DNA from: Aridibacter sp965216195
GTDB taxonomy: Bacteria > Acidobacteriota > Blastocatellia > Pyrinomonadales > Pyrinomonadaceae
Direction: 5' to 3'
Assembly (NCBI GenBank): GCA_965216195.1
Contig: OZ244151.1
Location: 62,001-126,000, forward strand
Length of the DNA stretch: 64,000 nt
Part shown: piece after piece, positions 24,635-33,749 of the stretch
Numbering within the stretch: position 1 is the stretch's first letter
How the letters are laid out: each line of letters opens with the position of its first letter
Notes under the pieces: model-generated
What the model was told of the DNA's origin: nothing
The model's database searches: none
Seen by the model: the letters and a program-made list of their open reading frames with translations, nothing else
Translations under genes and position numbers: made by a program

Positions 24635-26551
24635 ATGGGTGACCACAAAGTTTCTACCGGTTCGGGTGGGCGTGAGCTACGGCAGTTTACGAAGTCAGTC
24701 TTGAGCGATTTGCAGGCGCTCGAAAAGATGTTTGAGCGAAACATGTTTGAAGACGACAAACTGCGGATTGGTGCTGAGCAGGAGATGTTTTTGGTTGACT
24801 CGGCGATGTGTCCTTCTCCAATTGCAACGAAGATAATCGAAGACGCGGGCGATGAGCGTTTAACGACAGAAATCGGGCTTTTTAATATTGAAACGAATTC
24901 CGATCCGCTTGATTTCACAGGCGACGCTCTTCGCAAAATGGACGACGAACTCCGCGAGATAATTGGGATCGTAAAGAAGACTGCAAAAAATTATCGAAGC
25001 GATGTCGTATTGGTTGGGATATTGCCTACGATTCAACAGTCCGATCTCGTCATGGAAAACCTCACACCGCTTCCGAGATACAAAGAACTCAATCGAATCC
25101 TAACCGAACTTCAGGGCGATGATCGTATCGTTCACATCAAAGGGCTCGACGAACTCGCGCTTCATCTCGATGACACTTTTATGGAGTTTTGCAATACGAG
25201 CTTCCAGGTTCACCTTCAGATTCCGATCAGCGAATTTGTAAATTATTACAATTGGTCGCAGGCGATCGCGGCTCCCGCAATGGCAAGCGCTGTGAATTCG
25301 CCGCTTCTTTTAGGTCACAGGCTTTGGTCTGAAACCCGGCTCGCACTTTTTAAGCACGCGGTAGATACTCGTTCGCCGGCGCTTCAGGCAAGAAGTCAGC
25401 CGACGCGGGTAAATTTTGGTGACCGTTGGCTTGAGGATTCCGTCTTGAAAATGTTTCACGAGGATGTTGCGCGTTTTAGGATTTTGCTAACCCGCGAACT
25501 CGAAGAAGATTCTCTGGAAACTCTGCGCGATGGAGGAGTTCCAAAACTAAAGGCGTGGCAGATGCACAATGGCACGATTTGGCGTTGGAATCGGGCATGT
25601 TATGGCGTGATGAATGGAAAGCCGAGCTTCCGGATCGAGGCAAGGTATCTTCCATCGGGACCAACAGTTTTGGATGAGATGGCAAATTCCGCGTTCCTTT
25701 TAGGTCTTATGATGGCACTTCCAAAAGAATATGGAGAGGTTTCTGAAAGGATGCTTTTCGAAACTGCGAAGGACAATTTTTTCAGCGTCGCCAGGTTCGG
25801 AATGAAGTCGCAAATCACGTGGCTCGATGGACATGGTTACAGGCCGAAACGACTGATTCTTGATGAACTGCTCCCACGTGCTGAAAGTGGCTTGAGGGGT
25901 GTAGGTATCGTTGAAGATGACATTAAACGCTACTTAAGTGTAATCTCCGAGCGGGTCGAAATGCAGAGAACAGGTGCGGCCTGGATGCTCGAATCACTTT
26001 CAAAAATGGATGAAAGCACAAAGTCGCTGGTAAGAATGAGGGAGCTCACATCTCAAATGATTGAAAATCAGGAAACGGAGAAACCCGTGCACGAATGGGA
26101 ACTTGCGGAAATCGACGTGGAAGAGACCGACTGGATCGACAATTATCAAACCGTCGAGCGGTTTATGTCTAAAGATCTTTTTACCGTAAGACCCGGGGAT
26201 ATTGTCGACCTGGCAGCGAGTTTGATGAATTGGAAACACATCAGGCACGTTCCGGTTGAAGATGATGACGGAAGCTTGGTTGGAGTGGTTTCTCATCGGG
26301 ATTTGCTGGAAATTCTTGCAAAAGATATGAGCAGGGAGGGCGAAATTGTCGTGCGCGATATTATGGAAACGGAACTTGTTACAATCGCTCCGGAAACTAA
26401 AACTCTTGAAGCTTTGAATTTAATGCGTGAAAAAAATATCGGCTGTCTTCCGGTCGTGAAGGAAGAAAAGCTGATTGGGATAATTACAGCGCATGATTTC
26501 CTTTCCGTTTCCGCGATGCTTTTTGAGGACACGCTTCAGGAAATAGATTAG
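24635..26551 (+). CDS. Glutamate-cysteine-ligase-like protein with two C-terminal CBS domains
   Basis: 638 residues. The N-terminal 400 residues are of the GCS2-like carboxylate-amine ligase fold (RIGAEQEMFLVD with the metal-binding Glu, HIKGLDELALHLDDT, FRIEARYLPSGPT). The end carries two CBS motifs (about 515-570 and 580-632; HVPVEDDDGSLVGVVSHRDL and CLPVVKEEKLIGIITAHDFL), which bind adenine nucleotides. The combination suggests an amide-forming enzyme controlled by adenylate charge; the substrate is unknown. GTG or ATG alternatives are not needed because the ATG follows AGAGG by eight bases. Its promoter region may be under the palindrome at 24527. Confidence 0.8.
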   Translation: MGDHKVSTGSGGRELRQFTKSVLSDLQALEKMFERNMFEDDKLRIGAEQEMFLVDSAMCPSPIATKIIEDAGDERLTTEIGLFNIETNSDPLDFTGDALRKMDDELREIIGIVKKTAKNYRSDVVLVGILPTIQQSDLVMENLTPLPRYKELNRILTELQGDDRIVHIKGLDELALHLDDTFMEFCNTSFQVHLQIPISEFVNYYNWSQAIAAPAMASAVNSPLLLGHRLWSETRLALFKHAVDTRSPALQARSQPTRVNFGDRWLEDSVLKMFHEDVARFRILLTRELEEDSLETLRDGGVPKLKAWQMHNGTIWRWNRACYGVMNGKPSFRIEARYLPSGPTVLDEMANSAFLLGLMMALPKEYGEVSERMLFETAKDNFFSVARFGMKSQITWLDGHGYRPKRLILDELLPRAESGLRGVGIVEDDIKRYLSVISERVEMQRTGAAWMLESLSKMDESTKSLVRMRELTSQMIENQETEKPVHEWELAEIDVEETDWIDNYQTVERFMSKDLFTVRPGDIVDLAASLMNWKHIRHVPVEDDDGSLVGVVSHRDLLEILAKDMSREGEIVVRDIMETELVTIAPETKTLEALNLMREKNIGCLPVVKEEKLIGIITAHDFLSVSAMLFEDTLQEID

Positions 26552-27375
26552 ACGAGGTTTTTCCGAAACGCTCCCGGCGTGACTCCTGTAACGCGCTTAA
26601 ATACTCTCGTGAAGTGACTTTGATCCGAAAATCCGGATATGAGCGCGATTTCCGAAAGGGGTAAGTCGCGGTTTAGCAATAGCTTTGCGGCGTGTCCTAC
26701 ACGTCTTTCTCTCACGTATTCACCGATTGTCTGGTTGTGAAATTTTCGAAAGACCGCCGCGAGGTGTACCGGATGAACGTCTGCTTCGGCAGCCAGTGCT
26801 TCCGTTTTTACGTTTTTTGTAAACTCTTCGTTTAGTTTGTCAGTAACCCTCGAAAGCCAACCGGGCGGAAGCTTTTCGACCGCCTCTGACCTCCTTATAG
26901 AATAAGCGAGCATTTCAAGCATATAGCTTGCCGCCATCATTTCCGAGCATGCCTGCCAATTCTTAAACTCGTGATAAAACCTGAAGGCGAGGTTTGTCAG
27001 ATGCGTTTTTTGCTCGAAAAACATCGGCGGCGGATTCGCGAAATTTTTTAAGTTTTCAAGGATTTTTGTTTCGACCTCCATAATGAAAAAGCGTCCGCCG
27101 TTTTGCCCGACTTCATCTTTGTGAAATGTGTTTGGCGGATGCCACCAGACGGACATCGGTTGATAGGAGAAGTCCTCTCCTCGATAGGTTTCCGAATAGC
27201 TTCCATTCAGGAGAAGGGTGAAAGATGCCAAATCGTGAGAATGTGCCGGAATATTTTTCTTTTCCGCATGTAAAACCTCGGAGAGAGTAAGAGATGCAGC
27301 TTTTCTTTTTTCAGAAACTTCGCCAAAGAACTCGCCGCTGTTTAGATTCTTTCCTTTTTCGATTTCTCCCGACAC
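26548..27375 (-). CDS. AraC-family transcription regulator
   Basis: 275 residues. The N-terminus has a cupin-like sensor (LHAEKKNIPAHSHDLASFTL). The C-terminal 100 residues hold two HTH motifs, ending LSEIALISGFSDQSHFTRVF followed by KRVTGVTPGAFRK, the AraC signature. The stop overlaps the upstream plus-strand stop by four bases. It is divergent from the rhodanese gene with a perfect inverted repeat between them, so it may control that gene or itself. The effector is unknown. Confidence 0.93.
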   Translation of the reverse strand: MSGEIEKGKNLNSGEFFGEVSEKRKAASLTLSEVLHAEKKNIPAHSHDLASFTLLLNGSYSETYRGEDFSYQPMSVWWHPPNTFHKDEVGQNGGRFFIMEVETKILENLKNFANPPPMFFEQKTHLTNLAFRFYHEFKNWQACSEMMAASYMLEMLAYSIRRSEAVEKLPPGWLSRVTDKLNEEFTKNVKTEALAAEADVHPVHLAAVFRKFHNQTIGEYVRERRVGHAAKLLLNRDLPLSEIALISGFSDQSHFTRVFKRVTGVTPGAFRKNLV

Positions 27376-27421
27376 AACTTTAGATACGGCTCAATTCTTT
27401 GAAAGTTTCTATTGTCTTTAG

Positions 27422-27445
27422 TTTGTTCAAGATTATTGGAACAAA
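27422..27445. promoter_or_regulatory. Inverted repeat between araC-type and rhodanese genes
   Basis: TTTGTTC-N10-GAACAAA, a perfect 7-10-7 inverted repeat in the 116-bp divergent region. AraC proteins more often bind direct repeats, so another regulator is possible. Confidence 0.4.
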
Positions 27446-27491
27446 AGCCCCTAGGCTAAAGGCAATATTTTGAAACTACGGGAGATTCCTA

Positions 27492-29234
27492 ATGAAAAAG
27501 ATGTTCGCAATTGTATTAGTACTCAACTTTTTGGTTCTAAATCACTACTCGCAGGAAACCTGTGCGATCACTGAGAATACGCCGATGACCGTTTCCGTCG
27601 AGTGGCTCGAGAAACATATTGATCACAGGAATCTTGTTCTGCTGCACGTAGGCGACAAGAAGGAATATGATGCGGGTCACATTCGGGGAGCACGTTATAT
27701 ACAGACGCGGGATGTTTCCCTGCCAAACGTAGAAGGAGGGTTGGCGTTGCAACTGCCTTCGGCTGAGCAGTTAAAAGCGACGTTTGAAAAATTTGGAATC
27801 AGTAATGATTCGCGCATTGTTTTATACTTTGGAAAAGACTGGGTAACTTCAACTGCACGTATCTTTTACACACTCGATTACCTTGGTTTAAAGAGCAACA
27901 CTTCTATCCTGAATGGCGGAATGCCCGCTTGGGTTAAGGCGGGAAAATCTTTAACGAAAGAAGCTCCGAAATTTGCCAAAGGCTCATTAAAAGTGGCGCC
28001 AGATTCGGGGAAAGTCGCAAGCGCCGAGTGGATTAGATCAAACCTAAAGAGCTCCTCAGTGAGAATAATTGATGCGCGTACTCCGAATTTTTACGATGGC
28101 TCACGGGCGGGCGGATATCCGCGACCGGGGCACGTTGCAGGCGCAAAAAGCATACCTTATTCGAGTATTGTAGATGACGAACTCAAGCTAAAAGATGAGG
28201 GTGCGCTGCGCAAATTATTTACAGACGCGGGTGTGAAACCATACGACACCGTTGTGACCTATTGCCATATTGGACAGCAGGCATCGCTTGCATATTTTGC
28301 TGCACGAAAACTCGGCTATAAGGTAAAACTCTACGATGGCTCGTTTGAAGAGTGGAGTGCGAAGGACAACTCATTTGCAGTTGTTGACCCAAAAGCGGGT
28401 TCGCGCGGTTCAAAGGTTTCAGTCGTAACACCGAAATGGGTTAAGGAGAATGCAGCGAAGGACAACGTAAAGATTCTCGATGTCCGCGTAAACGTTTACG
28501 ACTATTTTGCAGGTCATATTCCAAACGCAGTTCACATGGCGGATGCCGGTATGCGGGGTCCTAAGCGGGGGCTTCCTACCCAATATCTTGAGCCCTTCAT
28601 GATCGGAAGATTGTTTTCGCAGGCGGGGATAAAAAAGGGCGATAAGGTCGTTGTTTATTCTGATGGCAGCGGAGTTTTGGGCGCAACGATGATGATCTAT
28701 TTGCTTGAACGCTACGGACATGGAGAAATTCTCTTCGTCGATGGCGGCTTTCGCGACTACAAATCGTCGCATAAAACGGCTCAAGAATATCCTGTTTACA
28801 AAAACACACGATTTGATCTTCTGGACAATAAAAAGATTAGTGCGTCTCTCGAAGACGTGAAAAAATCCGTTGGCGCGAAAGGTGTTACGTTTATTGATGC
28901 CCGCCCGCCTGATGTTTATCGCGGCGAGAAGAAAATTTGGACACGAAATGGACACATTCCGGGAGCGATAAATATTCCCTGGGTAAAACTGGTGGAAGAA
29001 AACAATCGTCACAAGCTCAAACCCAGAAGGGAATTGATGAAAGTTTTTATGGAAGCCGGCGTAAAGCCAACGGATGAGATAATTGTTTACTGTGGGACGA
29101 GCCGGGAAGCGAGCCTTGAATATATGGTCTTAAAACATATTTTTAAGGTTCCTAAGGTAAGGCTCTATGAAGGCTCCTGGGCAGAGTATTCCAGCCACTC
29201 TGATACGAAAATTGAGACAGGTGATCAACAATAG
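27492..29234 (+). CDS. Exported sulfurtransferase with four rhodanese domains
   Basis: 580 residues with a signal peptide (about residues 1-20). Four rhodanese modules follow. Domains 2 and 4 keep the active Cys (C258 in TYCHIGQQAS and C534 in VYCGTSREAS). Domains 1 and 3 have Phe-Gly or Ser-Asp there (VLYFGKDW, VVYSDGSG) and look structural. This is two thiosulfate-sulfurtransferase pairs in tandem, about twice the usual length, so an internal duplication is likely. It would transfer sulfane sulfur in the periplasm. GGGAG precedes the ATG by seven bases, and a terminator follows at 29253. Confidence 0.88.
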   Translation: MKKMFAIVLVLNFLVLNHYSQETCAITENTPMTVSVEWLEKHIDHRNLVLLHVGDKKEYDAGHIRGARYIQTRDVSLPNVEGGLALQLPSAEQLKATFEKFGISNDSRIVLYFGKDWVTSTARIFYTLDYLGLKSNTSILNGGMPAWVKAGKSLTKEAPKFAKGSLKVAPDSGKVASAEWIRSNLKSSSVRIIDARTPNFYDGSRAGGYPRPGHVAGAKSIPYSSIVDDELKLKDEGALRKLFTDAGVKPYDTVVTYCHIGQQASLAYFAARKLGYKVKLYDGSFEEWSAKDNSFAVVDPKAGSRGSKVSVVTPKWVKENAAKDNVKILDVRVNVYDYFAGHIPNAVHMADAGMRGPKRGLPTQYLEPFMIGRLFSQAGIKKGDKVVVYSDGSGVLGATMMIYLLERYGHGEILFVDGGFRDYKSSHKTAQEYPVYKNTRFDLLDNKKISASLEDVKKSVGAKGVTFIDARPPDVYRGEKKIWTRNGHIPGAINIPWVKLVEENNRHKLKPRRELMKVFMEAGVKPTDEIIVYCGTSREASLEYMVLKHIFKVPKVRLYEGSWAEYSSHSDTKIETGDQQ

Positions 29235-29252
29235 TCACCTCAAATAGATTGG

Positions 29253-29288
29253 AAAAAAGGTTTGCGTCACCCGAGCGCAGCCTTTTTT
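29253..29288 (+). terminator. Intrinsic terminator (may work both ways)
   Basis: AAAAAAGG and CCTTTTTT flank an inner TGCG/CGCA stem around a loop. It ends in a T run, 19 bp after the rhodanese stop. Confidence 0.8.
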
Positions 29289-29412
29289 GCTGGGATCGAT
29301 TTGAAAACCCTTACCGCTATTCTGCCGTATCTAAAGATATTGCAGGAATAATCTAAAACGTTTTTTCGGATTTTCCTTTTATCCGACCCTTTTTTTTGCA
29401 TAGGAGACACCG

Positions 29413-29988
29413 ATGAAAAACCGTCAGAAGTTAGTTGCGATCCTTGTACTCACTCTTTTTGTTGTTGGAATGCTGTCAGTTCGTTATAGCTTTAAGCGCA
29501 TTGTAGTAGCGCAGAATTCTACGAGCCAGGCGGAGCCAAGCCCGACTCCAGACTTTGATCAGGAAGCCGCGCTGGCAAAACTTCGCGAAGAGATAAAGGG
29601 TAAAGAGAAACTACCCGCAGGCGAAGTTTTCCAAAACATACAAAATTTCAAACAGGTTCCAGCCGGTAGGCTTCTGGCAATTATGAAATTCGGTTACGCT
29701 CGTTCGCTTGGCGTAAACTGCAATCATTGCCATGCCCCTGAAAACTGGGCTTCGGAAGAAAAACCGACTAAGCAAATTGCGCGCGATATGCACAAAATGT
29801 CCGCCGCAATTAACGGAGAACTATTGCCATCGATAAAAGCATTTGAAGGACGAACCGGGCGTGACCGACCCATTGTAAATTGTACGACATGTCATCGCGG
29901 TCAAGTGAAACCAGCGACAAATTTACCTCGTCCTAAACCCCAACCGACATCCGAGCCAAAACGAAACAGCGAAACCAAGACTGAGTAA
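29413..29988 (+). CDS. Exported two-haem cytochrome c, reaction-centre cytochrome type
   Basis: 191 residues. An N-terminal membrane/signal helix is followed by two CXXCH haem sites: CNHCH at residue 103 and CTTCH at 157. Each is preceded by a helix with a Met (AIMKFGYARSL, ARDMHKMSAAI) that can serve as the sixth ligand. This Met-helix-CXXCH unit is that of the photosynthetic reaction-centre cytochrome subunit (PufC), of which this would be half. In non-phototrophic Acidobacteriota such proteins are common and are thought to carry electrons in the periplasm. No other reaction-centre gene is present. The next gene starts 13 bp downstream. Confidence 0.85.
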   Translation: MKNRQKLVAILVLTLFVVGMLSVRYSFKRIVVAQNSTSQAEPSPTPDFDQEAALAKLREEIKGKEKLPAGEVFQNIQNFKQVPAGRLLAIMKFGYARSLGVNCNHCHAPENWASEEKPTKQIARDMHKMSAAINGELLPSIKAFEGRTGRDRPIVNCTTCHRGQVKPATNLPRPKPQPTSEPKRNSETKTE

Positions 29989-30001
29989 GAAAATTGGAGC
30001 C

Positions 30002-31441
30002 ATGAAAAGAACCACACTTTTATTGTTAGTGATTTCGGTTTTAATATCCGCAGTTTCAGCACAAGCCGCATCGTATAGAGCCAAAAAAACGTATGCCTTC
30101 ACAAATGTAAATGTGATTCCAATGGACAAAGAACCTGTGCTCAGGAACCGCACGGTAATTGTCAAAAACGGAATAATAAAAAAAATCTCTAAACGCAAAA
30201 AACTTCCAAAAGATGCGATAAAAATCGATGGAACGGGAAAATATTTAACTCCGGGTTTTATCGATATGCACACGCATCTTTTTTCGGATTATGAATTTCC
30301 GGATGCTTTGGCGGAAGATGAACTCAAAATTATGCTCGCAAACGGCGTAACGACTACTCGCCTGATGATCGGCGTTCCGGAGCATTTAGAATTGCGTGAA
30401 AAATCTGCCAAAGGCGAAATTCTAGCCCCGACGGTTTATGCGGCATCTCCGCAGTTTGCGGGAAGAAGGTTTGGCGATATTTATAACGGCTATGTCGTTA
30501 CAAATGAAACGCAGGCAAGAGAATCTGTTCGCAAAGCGAAATCGGCGGGCTATGATTTTATCAAGTTGACATTTTGGATCACGCGACCCGTTTACGATGC
30601 GATTATTGACGAAGCGAAGAAACAAAATATAAAAGTTATAGGTCACGTTGATGCCCAAGTTGGAATTGATCGAGTTTTTGAAGCGGGGCAGCAAATCGAA
30701 CATCTCGACGGTTTTTTTGAAGGCTTAATTCCAAATGATTCCGAGTTTAAATTTTCTACTTCGGGTGTAAACGTTTGGAATCCAAAAGGTTGGCAGAGTA
30801 TCGACGTTTTGGACGAAAATAAGATCCCCGTACTTGCGAAAAAGTCTGTCAAATCAAATCCTTACAGCGTTCCGACTCTTACATTTCTAAAGCTCGCGTT
30901 TGGAACAGGGCAAAGCGATGAAGAAATTCGATCTCGTCCTGACTATCGTTTTCTACCCGAAAAAATCCGCGATCAAATGTCTGGACCTAGAAACGCGTTT
31001 TGGAGCAAACGTAGGAATCCAAGTGAAAAACGCCGTATGAAATACGTAGAGTTACGCAACAAGATGGTCAAGGCTCTACATGATGCGGGTGGAAAAATTA
31101 TGGCTGGTTCGGACGCTCCCGAGTGGTTTTTGCTTTACGGTTTCACGCTTCACCGCGAACTCGAAAGCCTTTCGCAAGCGGGACTTTCAAATTACGCCGT
31201 TCTCGAATCAACAACACGAAACCCGGCTGAGTTTTTTGGTGCTTTGGACAAATTCGGCACGATTGAGAAAGGAAAGATTGCCGATTTAGTTTTACTTGAT
31301 GCAAATCCTCTGGCGAATATTTCCAACACGAAAAAGATCGCGGGCGTCATGGTAAAAGGAAACTGGATTTCGAAATCCGAGATTGACAAAATGCTTGATG
31401 AGATCGCTCCAAAGTTTCGAACGGCGTTTGATAAAAAATAA
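30002..31441 (+). CDS. Exported amidohydrolase (imidazolonepropionase-like)
   Basis: 479 residues with a signal peptide (about 1-22). Metal motif FIDMHTHLFSD near residue 90 (HxH), a later HVDAQVG and HLDGFFE (His ligands), and AGSDAPEWF (Asp) complete the amidohydrolase TIM-barrel site; a beta-sandwich closes both ends. The family includes prolidase-like and imidazolonepropionase-like enzymes, and the substrate cannot be read from the sequence. It starts 13 bp after the cytochrome gene and ends 6 bp before the NTF2-like gene, so they form an operon. Confidence 0.88.
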   Translation: MKRTTLLLLVISVLISAVSAQAASYRAKKTYAFTNVNVIPMDKEPVLRNRTVIVKNGIIKKISKRKKLPKDAIKIDGTGKYLTPGFIDMHTHLFSDYEFPDALAEDELKIMLANGVTTTRLMIGVPEHLELREKSAKGEILAPTVYAASPQFAGRRFGDIYNGYVVTNETQARESVRKAKSAGYDFIKLTFWITRPVYDAIIDEAKKQNIKVIGHVDAQVGIDRVFEAGQQIEHLDGFFEGLIPNDSEFKFSTSGVNVWNPKGWQSIDVLDENKIPVLAKKSVKSNPYSVPTLTFLKLAFGTGQSDEEIRSRPDYRFLPEKIRDQMSGPRNAFWSKRRNPSEKRRMKYVELRNKMVKALHDAGGKIMAGSDAPEWFLLYGFTLHRELESLSQAGLSNYAVLESTTRNPAEFFGALDKFGTIEKGKIADLVLLDANPLANISNTKKIAGVMVKGNWISKSEIDKMLDEIAPKFRTAFDKK

Positions 31442-31447
31442 AACATT

Positions 31448-32392
31448 ATGAACCAAACAATATTTATCGCAATTTTTATAATCAGTCTTTCCACTTTTGT
31501 TTTCGCAAACAAGACCGCAGATGAAAAATCCGCCGCCGAAGTTCCGGATAAGTTATTTGCGGCGATGAAGGCGAAAAAACCCGATGTGATCAAGAGCCTG
31601 TTTATCGAAGGTGGACATCTTGTAGCAATTCAAAAACCCAGAAGCGGAAATGGTGATTCGTCTATCAGAAACTTTACAATTGACGGCTTCGCAAAGATGT
31701 TTTCGCAACCTGGGGGACCTGAGTTGATTGAAAAAATGCCAGAGAAAGATGTAAGAATCGAAGGCGACATGGCGGTCGTTGCGGGGCGATATACTTTTTA
31801 CGTTGGCAAAAAACTTTCGCATTGCGGGATGAATACTTTTAATCTTGCACGAGTAAATGGCACTTGGAAGATCGCTAACGCCGCGACAACAATTGAGCCA
31901 ACGAGCTGTGAAAAAGACATGAAAGCAATTGAGATACCTGAGATAGAAGCCGACCCAAAAGATGTTTCGTCGATCGACGGCATCGTCAAAGCACTCTACG
32001 AAACAATTTCGGGCGGTGTTGGAAAACCGAGACAATGGGGCAGAGACCGCACACTTTACACTCCCGATGTCCGTTTTACTTCGATCAGTACGAATGAAAA
32101 AGGCTCGCGAATTAGCCGCGTCTCCCATCAGCAATACGTAAATAACAGCGACGAATTTATGGTGAAAAGCGGATTCACCGAACGCGAAATAAATCGTGTA
32201 ACCAGACGCTTTGGCAATATCGCCCAGGTTTTCAGCACCTACGAATGGGAAACCGCTGACAAAGAACGAAAAGGACGCGGCATCAACAGCATTGAGCTTT
32301 TCTTTGATGGAAAACGTTGGTGGATTTCCGCTCTCGCATGGGAAAACGAGCATAAAGGAAATCCAATTCCAAAGGAATTCCTGAAGCAATAA
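31448..32392 (+). CDS. Exported protein with two NTF2/SnoaL-like domains
   Basis: 314 residues with a signal peptide (about 1-20). Two repeats of the cystatin-like NTF2 fold can be seen, at about residues 25-150 and 175-305. Each has the helix LFAAMKAKKPDVIK or similar, then beta strands ending in a Trp/Phe-rich strand (WWISALAWENE). Such domains bind small ligands or, rarely, catalyse. No catalytic residue can be named. It lies close behind the amidohydrolase gene and may assist it. Confidence 0.7.
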   Translation: MNQTIFIAIFIISLSTFVFANKTADEKSAAEVPDKLFAAMKAKKPDVIKSLFIEGGHLVAIQKPRSGNGDSSIRNFTIDGFAKMFSQPGGPELIEKMPEKDVRIEGDMAVVAGRYTFYVGKKLSHCGMNTFNLARVNGTWKIANAATTIEPTSCEKDMKAIEIPEIEADPKDVSSIDGIVKALYETISGGVGKPRQWGRDRTLYTPDVRFTSISTNEKGSRISRVSHQQYVNNSDEFMVKSGFTEREINRVTRRFGNIAQVFSTYEWETADKERKGRGINSIELFFDGKRWWISALAWENEHKGNPIPKEFLKQ

Positions 32393-32443
32393 AATAGCCA
32401 AGGTTTTCCAACGTGATAGGATTATTTACCAAGGAGTAAACTC

Positions 32444-33481
32444 ATGAACAGAAGAGATTGGCTAAAGAAATTTGGCGGTGCGGGCATTTTATTTGCGGCA
32501 TCGCCCTCGCTCGTTAGTTGTCAGAATGGCGACGTTAAAAGGGAAGTTGCGAAACAAACTGTTAAGGCGACTAATCCGACGAGTGCTAAGATCGCGTTTA
32601 TAAAAACCTCCAATCGTGCTGAAGGCGTGAAACGCGGGATCGCGCTTCTCAATTTTAAGGATGAATTTAAAGACAAAAATCTCTTTATAAAACCAAATTA
32701 CAACAGCGCTCACGAAGTGCCGGGTTCGACACACAATGATGTATTGCGAGCGACGATGGACGAACTTCGCGAGTTGAATGCGGGCGAGTTCACAATTGGC
32801 GACCGCAGCGGAATGGGCGATACGCATGCGGTGATGCGTGAGAAAGATATTTTTGCGATTGCGAAAGATGCGAATGCGAAAACGGTTGTGTTTGATGATT
32901 TGAAGGAAGAAGACTGGAAGGCATTTCAGTATAAAAATAGCTTTTGGGAGAAAGGATTTGCCGTTCCGAAAGCCGTGCTGGCAGCGGATTCGGTGGTGAA
33001 TCTTTGTTGTTTAAAAACTCATCAATACGGCGGACATTTTACACTTTCATTGAAAAATTCAGTCGGGATAGCTGCGAAACGGGTGACCGCGGGCGGGTAC
33101 AATTTTATGCGTGAACTCCATTCATCGCCGAATCAAAGGCGAATGATCGCGGAGATAAATGCGGCTTACAAGCCATCACTCGTAGTGCTTGATGGCGTTG
33201 AGTCATTTACGGATGGCGGTCCTCATAAGGGAAAGAAAGTTAAATCGGAAGTGATTTTGGTCGGGACGGACAGAATTGCGATCGATGCGGTTGGCGTGGC
33301 GATCCTAAGACATTTTGGAACAACTTCAGCGGTTAAAAAGGGAAAAGTTTTTGAGCAGCAACAGATCGCGCAAGCTGTAGAATTGGGTTTGGGAATTAGC
33401 AGTGCGGACCAGATTGAGTTCCTAACGGACGATACGGAAAGCACCATTTTCGCGGGAGAGATTAAACGTCAGTTTGTCTGA
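32444..33481 (+). CDS. Exported DUF362-family protein
   Basis: 345 residues. The N-terminus MNRRDWLKKFGGAGILFAAS is a twin-arginine-type signal ending at a lipobox-like Ser-Cys (LVSC, residue 26). The body matches DUF362 (IKPNYNSAHEVPGSTHNDVL, CLKTHQYGGHFTLSLKNSVG), a family often carrying iron-sulfur domains in longer members. This one lacks ferredoxin Cys motifs, so only the core domain is present. The function is unknown. GGAG lies ten bases before the ATG, and it probably belongs to the transcript starting at 29413. Confidence 0.8.
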   Translation: MNRRDWLKKFGGAGILFAASPSLVSCQNGDVKREVAKQTVKATNPTSAKIAFIKTSNRAEGVKRGIALLNFKDEFKDKNLFIKPNYNSAHEVPGSTHNDVLRATMDELRELNAGEFTIGDRSGMGDTHAVMREKDIFAIAKDANAKTVVFDDLKEEDWKAFQYKNSFWEKGFAVPKAVLAADSVVNLCCLKTHQYGGHFTLSLKNSVGIAAKRVTAGGYNFMRELHSSPNQRRMIAEINAAYKPSLVVLDGVESFTDGGPHKGKKVKSEVILVGTDRIAIDAVGVAILRHFGTTSAVKKGKVFEQQQIAQAVELGLGISSADQIEFLTDDTESTIFAGEIKRQFV

Positions 33482-33582
33482 TTTTGTTAAAACAAACGTG
33501 AAGTTTTGGAATATGGGCTCTAACGAATCTACTCCCAAACTTTAGGTGTAAGAAAGAGTAAAGGCACTGAGGGCAGTTCAAT

Positions 33583-33690
33583 AAGGTGCGGAAAGTCTCT
33601 GACTTTCCATAGCGGGAAAATAATGAATGAGGCTGAGCTTCATTAGTTTAGTAAGCCCCAAGCCGGAACGGCATAGCCATTCCGCACTTA
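33583..33690. repeat. Palindromic intergenic element with outer inverted repeats
   Basis: The ends GTGCGGAA (33586) and TTCCGCAC (33687) form an outer 8-bp inverted repeat about 90 bp apart. Inside lie GGAAAGTC-TCT-GACTTTCC (33590-33608) and a second short hairpin near 33664. The structure resembles REP/MITE-like elements. The rest of the 268-bp gap (33482-33749) holds nothing else I can name. Confidence 0.5.
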
Positions 33691-33749
33691 AGAAGTATCC
33701 GCAACGAGAGTTATTCATAGATTCTCAAGTGATTTGGTGCATAGAGTAG

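Noticed and set aside
31553..32401. 282-residue minus-strand frame
   Set aside because: Antisense to the NTF2-like gene; no domain, no ribosome site.
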